A DNA stretch of 64,000 nt from Natronorubrum halophilum (lineage in GTDB: Archaea > Halobacteriota > Halobacteria > Halobacteriales > Natrialbaceae), in the NCBI RefSeq assembly GCF_003670115.1, contig NZ_QQTY01000001.1:868001-932000 (forward strand), read 5' to 3'. Position 1 is the stretch's first letter. The number at the start of each line of letters is the position of its first letter. The notes under the pieces were generated by a model. It made no database searches and was not told where the DNA came from. It saw only the letters and a list, made by a program, of their open reading frames with translations. The translations under genes were made by a program, and so were the position numbers. Of the stretch, positions 44,425 through 52,811 are shown piece by piece.

Positions 44425-45309
44425 ATGGCGCCCACAACCGTCTGTCTAACGTACGATTTCGACGCGGTGTCCGTCTGGATACACACGTTCGGAGCCGGTA
44501 ACGCACCGACGCAACTGTCTCGAGGAGTGTACGGCGCGTGGGTCGGTGCGCCCCGCATACTCGACCTTCACGACGAGCACGACATCCCGGCGACGTGGTT
44601 CGTCCCCGGCCACACGATCGAAAGCTTCCCCAACCGAGTGGGTTCGGTTCACGACCGGGGGTACGAGGTTCAATGCCACGGCTGGAGCCACGTCAATCCG
44701 AGCACGTTCGATACCAAGGAAGCGGAGAAATCGGAGTACGAGCGGGCGATAACGAACATCGAGGACGTGACCGGGCGCACGCCGGTCGGCTTCCGATCGC
44801 CCGCGTGGGAGTTTTCGACACACACGCTCGCCATCCTCGAGGAACTCGGTTTCGAGTGGGACTCGAGCCAGATGGGGAACGATTTCCGGCCGTACTACCT
44901 CCGGAAAAACTGGAGCGCACCCGCCGACGGCCCCTACGAGATCGGTGACTCGACCGAGATCGTGGAAGTGCCGATCTCGTGGAAACGGGCGGATTTTCCG
45001 GCGCTGATGTTCGTCTGGGAGCAGTCGATACTGTGGGGGTTCGCCGACGAGCGATCGGTGTTCGACCTGTGGCAGGCCCAGTTCGACTGGCTGTACGAGA
45101 ACGTCGACGGCGGGATCTTCACCCTCGCGATGCACCCACAGGTGATCGGACAGCCCCCGCGCACGGCGCGTCTGGAGGAACTGATCACCCACATGAAAAC
45201 GAAACCGGACGTCGAGTTCGCAGCCCTCGGAACGGTCGTCGACGAGATCGAAGCCGGCGATCGGGAGATCTTCGAAGTGATGGGGGAACACGAGGAGAGT
45301 GGGATCTGA
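44425..45309 (+). CDS. polysaccharide deacetylase family protein
   Basis: A 294-aa protein of the NodB/PuuE-type deacetylase fold. LTYDFD holds the first Asp, and CHGWSH the metal His pair near residue 75. The FRSPAW segment is the usual motif 3. The family includes peptidoglycan/chitin deacetylases and allantoinase-like PuuE. No signal peptide is present, so a cytoplasmic PuuE-like amidase is possible. Confidence 0.86.
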   Translation: MAPTTVCLTYDFDAVSVWIHTFGAGNAPTQLSRGVYGAWVGAPRILDLHDEHDIPATWFVPGHTIESFPNRVGSVHDRGYEVQCHGWSHVNPSTFDTKEAEKSEYERAITNIEDVTGRTPVGFRSPAWEFSTHTLAILEELGFEWDSSQMGNDFRPYYLRKNWSAPADGPYEIGDSTEIVEVPISWKRADFPALMFVWEQSILWGFADERSVFDLWQAQFDWLYENVDGGIFTLAMHPQVIGQPPRTARLEELITHMKTKPDVEFAALGTVVDEIEAGDREIFEVMGEHEESGI

Positions 45310-45363
45310 GCGTCCGGCAGGCCGTCCGCACACGAACGGTAGTCGACGGTCATCGAGCGGGCG

Positions 45364-46533
45364 TCACTCCTCGGCGAGCCCGATCGGTTGCGTACTGGTC
45401 ACCCCGCCGTCGTCGTTCAGCAGGTGGGCGCGGACGTAGGGAACGTGATCGGCCGACAGCGAGATCGTCTCGTCGGTTGATACGACCTCCCCGTCGCTCA
45501 CCCAGCCGAGATCGTCGTAGTCGGACGCCTCGATCGAGATCGCACCGGCATCGCGATCGACAGTGAGCGCGTCGACGAGCGGCCCCGGCGCTGGGTCCTC
45601 CGAGTCGGGATCCCACGTCTCGCGCCCGTGGAGCAACGTTCGACCGGCGATCATCGCGTTCGCCGCGGCCCGTCTCGAGGCGGGTTGGTCGGTCGGATCG
45701 AACTCGGTGTCGTCGAGCAACACGGTGGTCCAGTTGACGTCCAGGTCGGACCCGAGTTCGTACTCCGTCGGATCGTCGACGCCGAATCCCCAGAGCAGCC
45801 GATCGGGCGCGAACACCGAGAGCAGGGCGTCCCACAGCCGGAGATCGTGACCGAGGATCGACGTCCTGTTGAACACCTCGAGTCCGACCATGCCCTGTTC
45901 GCGCGTCCGGAACTCGAAGTCCGTCCGGTACCGTTCCCACGCGTCGTCCGGATCGCTCCACGCGTAGTAGAAAAACGGGTGGGCGAGGACTGCCAGCCCG
46001 CCGCCGTCGGCGGGGACGTGGTGGTCCGTTCGATCGACGATCGCGTGGGACTGTTCCCACCGGTCGGTGATCTCGTCACCGTCCACGTCGGCGTGAGCGA
46101 GCGTGCTGAAGAGCGATGAGACGTGTTCGTCGTACGCGAACTCACAGCCGGGAAAGGCGACGACGCCGAGTTCCTCGGGATTTCGATCCTCGAACGCGCC
46201 GTCGATGGTCGAAAAAGCCGTCCAGGGCCACGCGATCGGTCGACCCCCCTTGTCCGCAACGGCGTAGACGGTGTAGTCCAGTTCGCGGTAGCGGTCGACG
46301 ACCTCCGCGGGTTCGGTCACCGCGCCGCGCACGTGGTTGTGGAACTCGCACTTGTGAGCGGTCACGGTCCGCCAGTCGACGGCGTCGTACGGATCGTAGA
46401 CGACTCGGACGTCCGAATCGGCGAACTGTCCGTCGACCGATCCGCGCACGTCGGATGCTCGAGACCGTGGCGAGATCGGGAGGCTTACTGTGGCACCGAC
46501 GGCAGTTCTCGAGAGGAATCGTCTGCGTTCCAT
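45364..46533 (-). CDS. Tat-exported PHP-superfamily-like protein
   Basis: A 389-aa protein. MERRRFLSRTAVG is a Tat signal without a following lipobox Cys, so the product may be released. The mature part has EFHNH near residue 68, AHP near 190 and further His/Asp residues, the spacing of metal ligands in PHP-type phosphoesterases. A TATA-like CCTATGAC lies about 26 nt upstream. Its role outside the cell is unknown. Confidence 0.78.
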   Translation of the reverse strand: MERRRFLSRTAVGATVSLPISPRSRASDVRGSVDGQFADSDVRVVYDPYDAVDWRTVTAHKCEFHNHVRGAVTEPAEVVDRYRELDYTVYAVADKGGRPIAWPWTAFSTIDGAFEDRNPEELGVVAFPGCEFAYDEHVSSLFSTLAHADVDGDEITDRWEQSHAIVDRTDHHVPADGGGLAVLAHPFFYYAWSDPDDAWERYRTDFEFRTREQGMVGLEVFNRTSILGHDLRLWDALLSVFAPDRLLWGFGVDDPTEYELGSDLDVNWTTVLLDDTEFDPTDQPASRRAAANAMIAGRTLLHGRETWDPDSEDPAPGPLVDALTVDRDAGAISIEASDYDDLGWVSDGEVVSTDETISLSADHVPYVRAHLLNDDGGVTSTQPIGLAEE

Positions 46534-46756
46534 ACGTCCTCCACCCCAACCCCCGTCATAGGGTTGTCATCGGGTCGTCGTGACACTCCCGACTGCTGTC
46601 TCGAACGCCGTTCCAGACGGACCGGACATAGTGTGACAGAAAGCCCTCAGAATCGGGGAAAGCGAAGTTCGTAATCTGCGGCGGAGACTCGCCTGCGTTT
46701 TGAGATGAAGGCATCGCTTAGTCAGCGGAAACAGGAGCGTTCAGTCGGTCTTACTA

Positions 46757-46910
46757 TCCCCTTCGGGGAATCCTCGTCCTCGAAAACGCGTTACGTTTTC
46801 GGGTGTGGCCCGAGATGGCCGCGCCATCTCGGCATCACGAGAGACGACCTCTCTCGAACGACAACGAGACGCGTTGCGTCTCGTCATGCCCCTTTAGGGC
46901 GGGGAGGATG
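46757..46910 (+). ncRNA. hairpin array resembling the right end and omega-RNA of an IS200/IS605 (TnpB) element
   Basis: Six consecutive stem-loops: 46757-46769, 46781-46801, 46810-46832 (10-bp stem), 46838-46856, 46864-46884 (9-bp stem) and 46888-46900. They end in AGGGCGGGGAGGATGTCA, the kind of terminus I know from haloarchaeal TnpB elements. There is no tnpA or tnpB frame nearby, so this looks like a right-end remnant or a non-autonomous copy. It stops exactly at the stop codon of the next gene (46911). Transcription is not shown. Confidence 0.6.
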
Positions 46911-47348
46911 TCAAAATTGTCCGAAAATGCTCCCGTCCGCGTACTTTCGCTCGTACTCCGCATCGTCCGCGATAAGTATGAGAATCCCCTCGACGAGTCC
47001 GAGGAGGGAAGGGATGCCCGTCCAGAAAAAGCAGAGGTAGAGGACGCCGTACTTGATGTTTCCTTGGTAGAATTTGTGCGCACCGATTCCACCGAGCAGA
47101 AGGGCCAAGATGCCGGCGACGATCTTGTCCGAGTTGGCGTCGCTACTGGTGGAGTACTGCCTCACGCCGCATTCCGGACAGATTTCCGCCTTTTTGTTTA
47201 TCAACTCGCCGCATTCGAGACAGTATTTCTCGTTCTCGTTTCGGTTCCCGTCTCCCGCCTCGAGCGTGGTCGTCTGGGCGACGCCACAGCCAGGACAGCG
47301 TTCCGCGGTATCGTTGATCTGGTCCCCACAGTTGATGCAGTGTTTCAT
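46911..47348 (-). CDS. TM2-domain protein with two zinc ribbons
   Basis: A 145-aa protein starting at ATG 47348 (MKHCINCG). Two CxxC...CxxC ribbons occupy residues 4-22 and 43-63. A TM2-type membrane pair follows, with GGIGAHKFYQG and the ...WTGIPSLLGLVEGI... spans. Such proteins are small membrane proteins of unknown role. A TATA-like TTTTATG lies about 30 nt upstream of the start. Its last codon abuts the TnpB-like right-end remnant. Confidence 0.85.
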   Translation of the reverse strand: MKHCINCGDQINDTAERCPGCGVAQTTTLEAGDGNRNENEKYCLECGELINKKAEICPECGVRQYSTSSDANSDKIVAGILALLLGGIGAHKFYQGNIKYGVLYLCFFWTGIPSLLGLVEGILILIADDAEYERKYADGSIFGQF

Positions 47349-47386
47349 CGTGATCTCTTTTGGCTTGTCACAGCAGTCATAAAACA

Positions 47387-47857
47387 TTAGCCATGTTTCA
47401 GTTCACCGGGCTGTAATGAATAGAGAAGAGCACCGGCGATAACCCCGTAGGCGACTCCCACGGCGGCGACGCGAAAATCGGCCGCGAGGAACAGTCGTGG
47501 CAAACCGACGCCGTACCCGTATCCGAGCAGAAAGCCCGTGGTCGTTCGAACGGCGTTGTACCCTCGACGGTCGGTAAACGTCGTCACCGTCCAGTCGACG
47601 AGCGCAGGAAGCGGGAAACCGAGGACGATCAACAGGGCGGTGGTCGACGAATGCGCGAGACCGGACGCGAACAGCGAGGCGGCGAGCGCGGCGAGTATCC
47701 CCGGGTACAGTCCCAGACACCGCGCACAGAAGTGGATCCGTCTGCCGAAGACCACGGGTGAGTAACACCGGTAGCGCTCGGACGGAACGTGGTGGGACAG
47801 GAGGTACGGCCACGTCCTCGAGAGTCCCTTTCGCACCTCCGCCCGGTCGATTCCCAT
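47387..47857 (-). CDS. DUF2085-type membrane protein
   Basis: A 156-aa protein. After a soluble N-terminus there is a FCARCLGLYPG motif, the hallmark of DUF2085, then about four membrane helices. The Cys residues of RCYSP and FCARC may bind a metal. A TATA-like CTTTTAGTC sits about 26 nt above the ATG at 47857. It is separated from the TM2 gene by 38 bp; function unknown. Confidence 0.85.
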   Translation of the reverse strand: MGIDRAEVRKGLSRTWPYLLSHHVPSERYRCYSPVVFGRRIHFCARCLGLYPGILAALAASLFASGLAHSSTTALLIVLGFPLPALVDWTVTTFTDRRGYNAVRTTTGFLLGYGYGVGLPRLFLAADFRVAAVGVAYGVIAGALLYSLQPGELKHG

Positions 47858-47949
47858 ACCGGATCTCAGCGACTGCGACGACTAAAAGTTGTGCGTAACC
47901 GACGGATCCGATTCCCGTCCATCGCGACACCGATGCAGTCGGTCGTGGC

Positions 47950-48990
47950 TCAGTACTGCGGGTTGGACGAGAGTTCGTCGTATTCGTAGGAGTAGGAGTT
48001 GATACCCGCTTCCTCACAGCGTGAACATAAGTTTGCTGGCAGAACATACGTCCGCTCACCCAATCCTTTCTCGAGATGTTTGCAAAATGCAATGGTGATC
48101 TCTCGATCTTCCGCGCTACCTTCTGCACCCTCGAGCACCACCGCCAGATCCGGATCGTCGTAATCCGGTTTGATGACGTAATCGCCCGGAGTGAAAGGGT
48201 TCTCCGCGTGCTCAAGATTAGTGTGTTTGTAGGTATAGAGCTTGATATCCTGATCGTCACAGTAGGATGCAAGCTTCGCGGGATGGATTTCGCGCCAGTT
48301 GCCAGGTCCGTCATCGAGCATATTCGGAAACGCGACACTGACGGCTTCGCCATCCATCGTCTGTCCATAGAGATTAACGTCTTGTTCCGGTGGGAGAACC
48401 TCTACGACCACAGCAACTGAAGCATCGGTATCTTCTGCTTTAACCACTCGATCGCCGGGTTTGAACGGGTTCTGTGGCTTCTGATTCATGTGGGCCGTGT
48501 TCGGCCCCAGATCCTGTAACTCGTTCATCGGACGCGCAGCGAGGTGCGCAAGCTTCTCCGGTTCCTCCCCGGAGTACGCCGTCTGCGTTTTGACTTTCGA
48601 CTTGAGCGTTTCAGTTCGCTCCCAGCCAAGGAGAATAAGCGCATCTTCGTTGTCCCGATGCCAGACCATCACGATAATATCGTCGTCCGGATCGTTCTCG
48701 AGGATGTTTGCCGGACGAAACGCGGAGACGTCCCTCGAGGTTTTCACGTCGATTTCGTAGCCGAAGACGTCGAAGTCGTGACCGGAGAAACTCTCGGGAT
48801 TACAGCGCCGGATCGCTTCTTCGTTCTCCCAGTCCCACATCTCGACGGGGAGGTATTCGCGGCAGAACTGCTCGAACGCGAGTTCGCCGAGGTTCCCGAT
48901 CCGTTTGACATCTAAATTATCCGCACCCTGGATAACCGCTTGGTGATGTGCTCGCTCTCTATCGATTTCGTCCGGCGTATAGAGATACAT
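47950..48990 (-). CDS. PD-(D/E)XK nuclease-like protein with two C-terminal repeat domains
   Basis: A 346-aa protein starting at ATG 48990. The N-terminal domain has GELAFEQF (E36) and HDFDVFGYEIDVKTS, giving D74 and D81-x-K83, the PD-(D/E)XK pattern of restriction-type nucleases. Two homologous C-terminal repeats (about 174-255 and 264-338) each begin NPF-x-PGD and look like SH3/barrel modules. Longer 5' extension to 49059 is unlikely because an inverted repeat covers the start. Codon use is less GC-rich than the core genes, suggesting acquisition. No methylase or partner gene was found. Confidence 0.72.
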   Translation of the reverse strand: MYLYTPDEIDRERAHHQAVIQGADNLDVKRIGNLGELAFEQFCREYLPVEMWDWENEEAIRRCNPESFSGHDFDVFGYEIDVKTSRDVSAFRPANILENDPDDDIIVMVWHRDNEDALILLGWERTETLKSKVKTQTAYSGEEPEKLAHLAARPMNELQDLGPNTAHMNQKPQNPFKPGDRVVKAEDTDASVAVVVEVLPPEQDVNLYGQTMDGEAVSVAFPNMLDDGPGNWREIHPAKLASYCDDQDIKLYTYKHTNLEHAENPFTPGDYVIKPDYDDPDLAVVLEGAEGSAEDREITIAFCKHLEKGLGERTYVLPANLCSRCEEAGINSYSYEYDELSSNPQY

Positions 48991-49023
48991 TACGCTCTGG
49001 TTATTTGTTAGCGTAATGTATCT
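48983..49023. promoter_or_regulatory. 14-bp perfect inverted repeat over the nuclease-like gene start
   Basis: Arms AGATACATTACGCT (48983-48996) and AGCGTAATGTATCT (49010-49023) are exact complements around a 13-nt AT-rich spacer. The left arm covers the ATG at 48988-48990 and its first bases. Position fits an operator or an mRNA 5' hairpin controlling the gene. Confidence 0.75.
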
Positions 49024-49321
49024 TACGCACGGGTAGCAGCTTGGGAAACAATACGACATCCGGGTTGGTCTATGGCCGATCTGCTACCCGTTGCTGTCTC
49101 ACGATCACAGAGAACTACGTATTTGTTCGTGGCTAAAATAGGGTTCGCGTGCTAGTCCGCGTCAATAATTCGATTGACATAAGAACGGAAATCCGTTTCG
49201 TCACGAAGTAACGAGGTCTGTGCTACCGGATAGAATGACTCTATCGAACGTGGTAGTTACTGTCATTCCATGAACGGACTTTATGCTTCCAAGCAGTTAA
49301 TAGATTATACAGTGATGGGTC
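49024..49321. other. divergent intergenic region, AT-rich
   Basis: About 300 bp between the nuclease-like gene and the DUF4013-type gene. GC is lower than in core genes. A TTAATAGATTATAC stretch near 49298-49311 is a plausible TATA region for the downstream ATG at 49322. No gene seen. Confidence 0.45.
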
Positions 49322-50653
49322 ATGGGCACACAACTATCGAAGTCATCTCTAGAGAACTACTCGATCCGAAACGTGCTCGTCGGATCGGCCACGTATCCGC
49401 TGAGAACACCAAATAAGAAAGTCGCGTTCCTCGTCGGCGGGCTGCTTCTGATTCCGGTGAGTATTGTAACGAGTATTCCGTGGGACGAAACGGCGAATTC
49501 GACCATCATCAACGTATTACTGCTGGGTTCAGCCCTGCTTTCGATACTCCCGATCGGATACTATGTGCGAGTTATCCAGCAGGTATCACGCGGAAACCGT
49601 GATCCACCCGCTTTCGACCTCGGGAACTGGAAGAGTTTGTTCAGCGTCGGTACAAGAGCGATCGTCATCTATATGATTTTTCTCTTCTATCCACAGAAAG
49701 CCATGGGCGCAGTAACTGGATTGCCGGGACAGATCAGCATAGAGGCGCTGGAGGGGTGGCTCGGGGGGATAATGACCGTCCTGTTGGTTTTCATCGCGAG
49801 CACCGTTGTCTATCCATCGACAGTTTTGAATTTTGTTCGTGAGGAGAAACTTCTTGACGCGTTCTCTCCGACGTTACTTCTCTCAATGATGGTCAATCGA
49901 AAGTTCATAATTGGGATAATCCCAGTCGCAATCATAACCCAGGTGATTTCGTTCACCATCTCGAGACTGGTTTTATCAGATCTTACTGGAGATTTTACCA
50001 TCGGTCCGCTAACGATAGTCCTCGTCGGCCTGGCAGCGTTCTACCTGGGAATGTCGCTGAATTACGCTCTCGGTCGCCAGTTGGAGGCCGTACTCGTTAC
50101 TGAGGCGGAGCAGGATACGGCCTTCGAACCGAGCTTTCGCCCACCGTTGAACGCTCTCACGGAATTGTATGAGGCAGGCGTTTTCACAGCAGATGAATAT
50201 TACTTGAAGCGACGCGACCTCGACACAGTTACCGAAACAACGTCACCAGCGCCATCGACACAACTGACTACTGTTCGTCAACTCAATACACGCGGCATCG
50301 TATCGGACGAGGAGTTCGAAGCGACGAAGCAAGCGTTATCCACGGACACAGAGCACTCACAGACCGGTTCTACTGTCTCGGCTGACAACGGGGACTCGAA
50401 CATTCGATCCGAGACGAGACCGCTGGAAGCGCTGTATCACCTGTACGAAGAGGGGATTTTGACCAAAGCCGAATACGAAGAGATACAGCGAACCCTCAGA
50501 GAACAAACTAATTCGAAGGTGCCCGACGATCAATATCCGTCGAAGATTGCTGCACAACTTACCGACCTCGAGTACGTACACGAACTAGAACTAGTTACCG
50601 ACCGAGAATATGCAGAAAAGCGACAGCAGATAGAGGACCAGTCCTCATTGTAA
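49322..50653 (+). CDS. DUF4013-like membrane protein with four SHOCT-like C-terminal repeats
   Basis: A 443-aa protein. Residues 33-250 contain about six membrane helices, with the PPAFDLGNWKSLFSVG motif of DUF4013-type proteins. The soluble C-terminus carries four short helical repeats with the SHOCT pattern (L-x2-L-x-E-x-G-I-x-T-x2-E-Y): about 277-300, 317-339, 369-392 and 412-437, separated by Ser/Thr/Asp-rich linkers. SHOCT motifs often help oligomerise membrane proteins. Codon use is AT-richer than the surroundings, as for other accessory genes here. Confidence 0.8.
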   Translation: MGTQLSKSSLENYSIRNVLVGSATYPLRTPNKKVAFLVGGLLLIPVSIVTSIPWDETANSTIINVLLLGSALLSILPIGYYVRVIQQVSRGNRDPPAFDLGNWKSLFSVGTRAIVIYMIFLFYPQKAMGAVTGLPGQISIEALEGWLGGIMTVLLVFIASTVVYPSTVLNFVREEKLLDAFSPTLLLSMMVNRKFIIGIIPVAIITQVISFTISRLVLSDLTGDFTIGPLTIVLVGLAAFYLGMSLNYALGRQLEAVLVTEAEQDTAFEPSFRPPLNALTELYEAGVFTADEYYLKRRDLDTVTETTSPAPSTQLTTVRQLNTRGIVSDEEFEATKQALSTDTEHSQTGSTVSADNGDSNIRSETRPLEALYHLYEEGILTKAEYEEIQRTLREQTNSKVPDDQYPSKIAAQLTDLEYVHELELVTDREYAEKRQQIEDQSSL

Positions 50654-50699
50654 ACAGGCGTGCATTCACGACGACAGTAGTCTAGCACTCGCATGAATA

Positions 50700-51410
50700 A
50701 TGGTTAAGAATTTGGACGGCATAGGTACAGAAGAGATGGAGGAAGGACGAGGGGGACACACACGTCGTCGTGTTCTGATGGCCGTCGGCGGATCTGTGAG
50801 TATCGTTCTGTCCGGCTGTCTATCGATACCCGAAAACTCGATTAACGGGGATAACGCCACTGAAAACGGTACCACCCTGCCACCGGACGGGCAACCGGAT
50901 CCGGAGGCGTTGCCCCATCCAGAAGAAGATCCGGACGCGCCCAACGCCGATCCGGAGGTGTTAGCGAAGTATACGAGTTCCCAATTCGCGTACAGTACGT
51001 TGTATCCGGAAGCATGGAGTATCGATGAGAGCGATCCCACGACAGTCGCGTTCCTTCCAGCGGATGAGGTCGGCGGACAGAAACTGTATACCTTCTCGAA
51101 CGAGGAATCGCTGTCCGTAGAGGAGTTTGCGGAACGGTGGCTTACCACCGCCAGCGATACTGCCGCAACGTACGATGTGGTAGAATCAAGATATGTGACG
51201 ATTCCGAGTGGCCAGACGGGGATTATCTACGACATCGATTCAACGTATGAGAGTGGTGAATTCCGGCAAAAGGTGCTCGTCGTTACAGCAAGCGTAGCCC
51301 AGTACGTGAACGAATTTTGGCTGTCTGCGGACGTGTATACCGAAAAAGTCGACCAATTCGTCGATCTCATCTCCGAATCGCTGACACTACTTTCGGCTGA
51401 AACAGGGTAG
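50700..51410 (+). CDS. Tat lipoprotein with a PsbP/Mog1-like domain
   Basis: A 236-aa protein. RRRVLMAVGG plus a hydrophobic run and LSGC gives a Tat lipobox near residue 40. The mature part opens with an acidic linker then SQFAYSTLYPEAWSI, the strand pattern of PsbP-like domains also seen in the gene at 52254-52802. The start may be ATG 50700 or the ATG at 50736. It lies 46 bp after the DUF4013-type gene and may be read with it. Confidence 0.8.
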   Translation: MVKNLDGIGTEEMEEGRGGHTRRRVLMAVGGSVSIVLSGCLSIPENSINGDNATENGTTLPPDGQPDPEALPHPEEDPDAPNADPEVLAKYTSSQFAYSTLYPEAWSIDESDPTTVAFLPADEVGGQKLYTFSNEESLSVEEFAERWLTTASDTAATYDVVESRYVTIPSGQTGIIYDIDSTYESGEFRQKVLVVTASVAQYVNEFWLSADVYTEKVDQFVDLISESLTLLSAETG

Positions 51411-51462
51411 TCCGACTGCCTGAGAGAGCGTCGCTCCCGCTCCGGTTACGCCGAGGAGAACG

Positions 51463-52236
51463 TCACTTCGACTCGTACTCGACGAGTTCGACCTCGAGTT
51501 CGAGGTCGCCGTCCTCGGTGTAGGTGGCCACGTAGGGGGCGATTCCGACCTCCGAGGCGCGGAGACAGCCCTGCTTGGAGCGGTCGCCGTCGATCGTCGT
51601 CTCGACGAGGGAACACTCGACCCCCGCGTAGGAGCGTTTCTCCGTGACCTCGGTGATCTGGGTCCCCTCGTCGGTGGTGGTCTGTTTGCGGTTGCCGACC
51701 GAGGGGTTCGTAAAGCCCATTTCGACATAGTAGAGCAGAGAGACGCTCTGGAGCGCCAAGATCGGCTTGTGAGCCGGTGTGAGGAACAGTTGGCCGGACA
51801 CCTCGTCGCCAGGAGCGGTTACGGTCGACTGATACTGCTCGTCGCCGAACTCGTAGTCGACGCTCGTCGTTACCTCCTCGCCGGCGTCCTCGATGTCGTA
51901 CACCAGCCGCCCGGTGACCTGTTCGCCGGTCTCCTCGTCCATCCCCGCGAGGTCGAAGGCGTAGTAGCCCGGTCGACTCAGGTTGAACCAGTCGTCGTCC
52001 GCGTCGGCTCCGTCGCCGATCATCGAGCCGAGACCGTCGTCGTCAGCATCACCGCTGTCGGCCCCACTGTCGTCCGCCGCATCGTTCTCGCCGTCCTCGA
52101 GGTCACCCAGCCCGCCCGTCCCGGTACAGCCCGCGAGGGCGACCGAGAGGACGACCACAACCGTCAGAACGGTGTGGGCAGTCAGCTTCGCGTTCAGCAA
52201 TCGATCCAGTCCGGATTGTCCGTGTGATTCGTCCAT
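51463..52236 (-). CDS. lipoprotein, unknown function (third gene of a minus-strand trio)
   Basis: A 257-aa protein. A hydrophobic segment (HTVLTVVVVLSVALAGC) ends in a lipobox Cys near residue 36, without an RR motif, so it may use Sec. An acidic low-complexity linker (35-80) is followed by a beta-rich domain with an FDLAGMDEETG segment. It starts 17 bp below the PsbP-like gene, so they are probably one transcript. Confidence 0.8.
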   Translation of the reverse strand: MDESHGQSGLDRLLNAKLTAHTVLTVVVVLSVALAGCTGTGGLGDLEDGENDAADDSGADSGDADDDGLGSMIGDGADADDDWFNLSRPGYYAFDLAGMDEETGEQVTGRLVYDIEDAGEEVTTSVDYEFGDEQYQSTVTAPGDEVSGQLFLTPAHKPILALQSVSLLYYVEMGFTNPSVGNRKQTTTDEGTQITEVTEKRSYAGVECSLVETTIDGDRSKQGCLRASEVGIAPYVATYTEDGDLELEVELVEYESK

Positions 52237-52253
52237 GTGTCGTAGTTCCGTTT

Positions 52254-52802
52254 TCAGTTCGTTTCGACGGCGAACGACTCGACGATCCGCGCGGCGAGTT
52301 CGTCGAGACCGTCATCGTCGTTCCAGTCCACCCCGAGGACGTAGCCGGTCTCGCCCTCGCGGACGAAGAGGTAGGTGAGCCGCCAGCGCTCGCCGTCGGG
52401 TTCGCCCCAGTAGGCGTAATCGACCACCCGACCCATCCCCCCGCTCTCGAGGAAGACGTCCCGGCGATCGAGGCGTTCGATCGCCCGGACGTGCTCGTCA
52501 GCTGCGAGCGTCTCGAGGAAGCCCGCGACGTAGTCCGCCAGCGTGAGGTCGCCGCCCTCGTCGACGGAGACGGTCGCACCGGCCGAGCCTATCCGGTCGT
52601 CGAACGACGTCCCGCCTGCCGGCTCCGCCTTCGCGGACCAGGTAGCCGGATACGCGAGCCGGTAGCCGTACTCGTCGTCAGCATAGGTCTCGAACGACGA
52701 TATCGATCCTGTCCCGTCCATCCCCACGTCGCTGTTCCCGTCCGCCCGTCCGTCGGTCGCTCGTCCAGCGGTATTCCCTGTTTCCTCTCGGTTCGTGGGC
52801 AC
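52254..52802 (-). CDS. PsbP/Mog1-like acidic protein
   Basis: A 182-aa protein with a GTG start at 52802. After a Gly/Asn-rich N-terminus, DDEYGYRLAYPATWSAK opens a PsbP-like domain, which ends in RIVESFAVE. It resembles the domain in the Tat lipoprotein 50700-51410. No signal peptide is visible, unlike that paralogue. It is the middle gene of the minus-strand trio (9 and 17 bp spacings). Confidence 0.75.
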   Translation of the reverse strand: MPTNREETGNTAGRATDGRADGNSDVGMDGTGSISSFETYADDEYGYRLAYPATWSAKAEPAGGTSFDDRIGSAGATVSVDEGGDLTLADYVAGFLETLAADEHVRAIERLDRRDVFLESGGMGRVVDYAYWGEPDGERWRLTYLFVREGETGYVLGVDWNDDDGLDELAARIVESFAVETN

Positions 52803-52811
52803 GGCTCCGCC

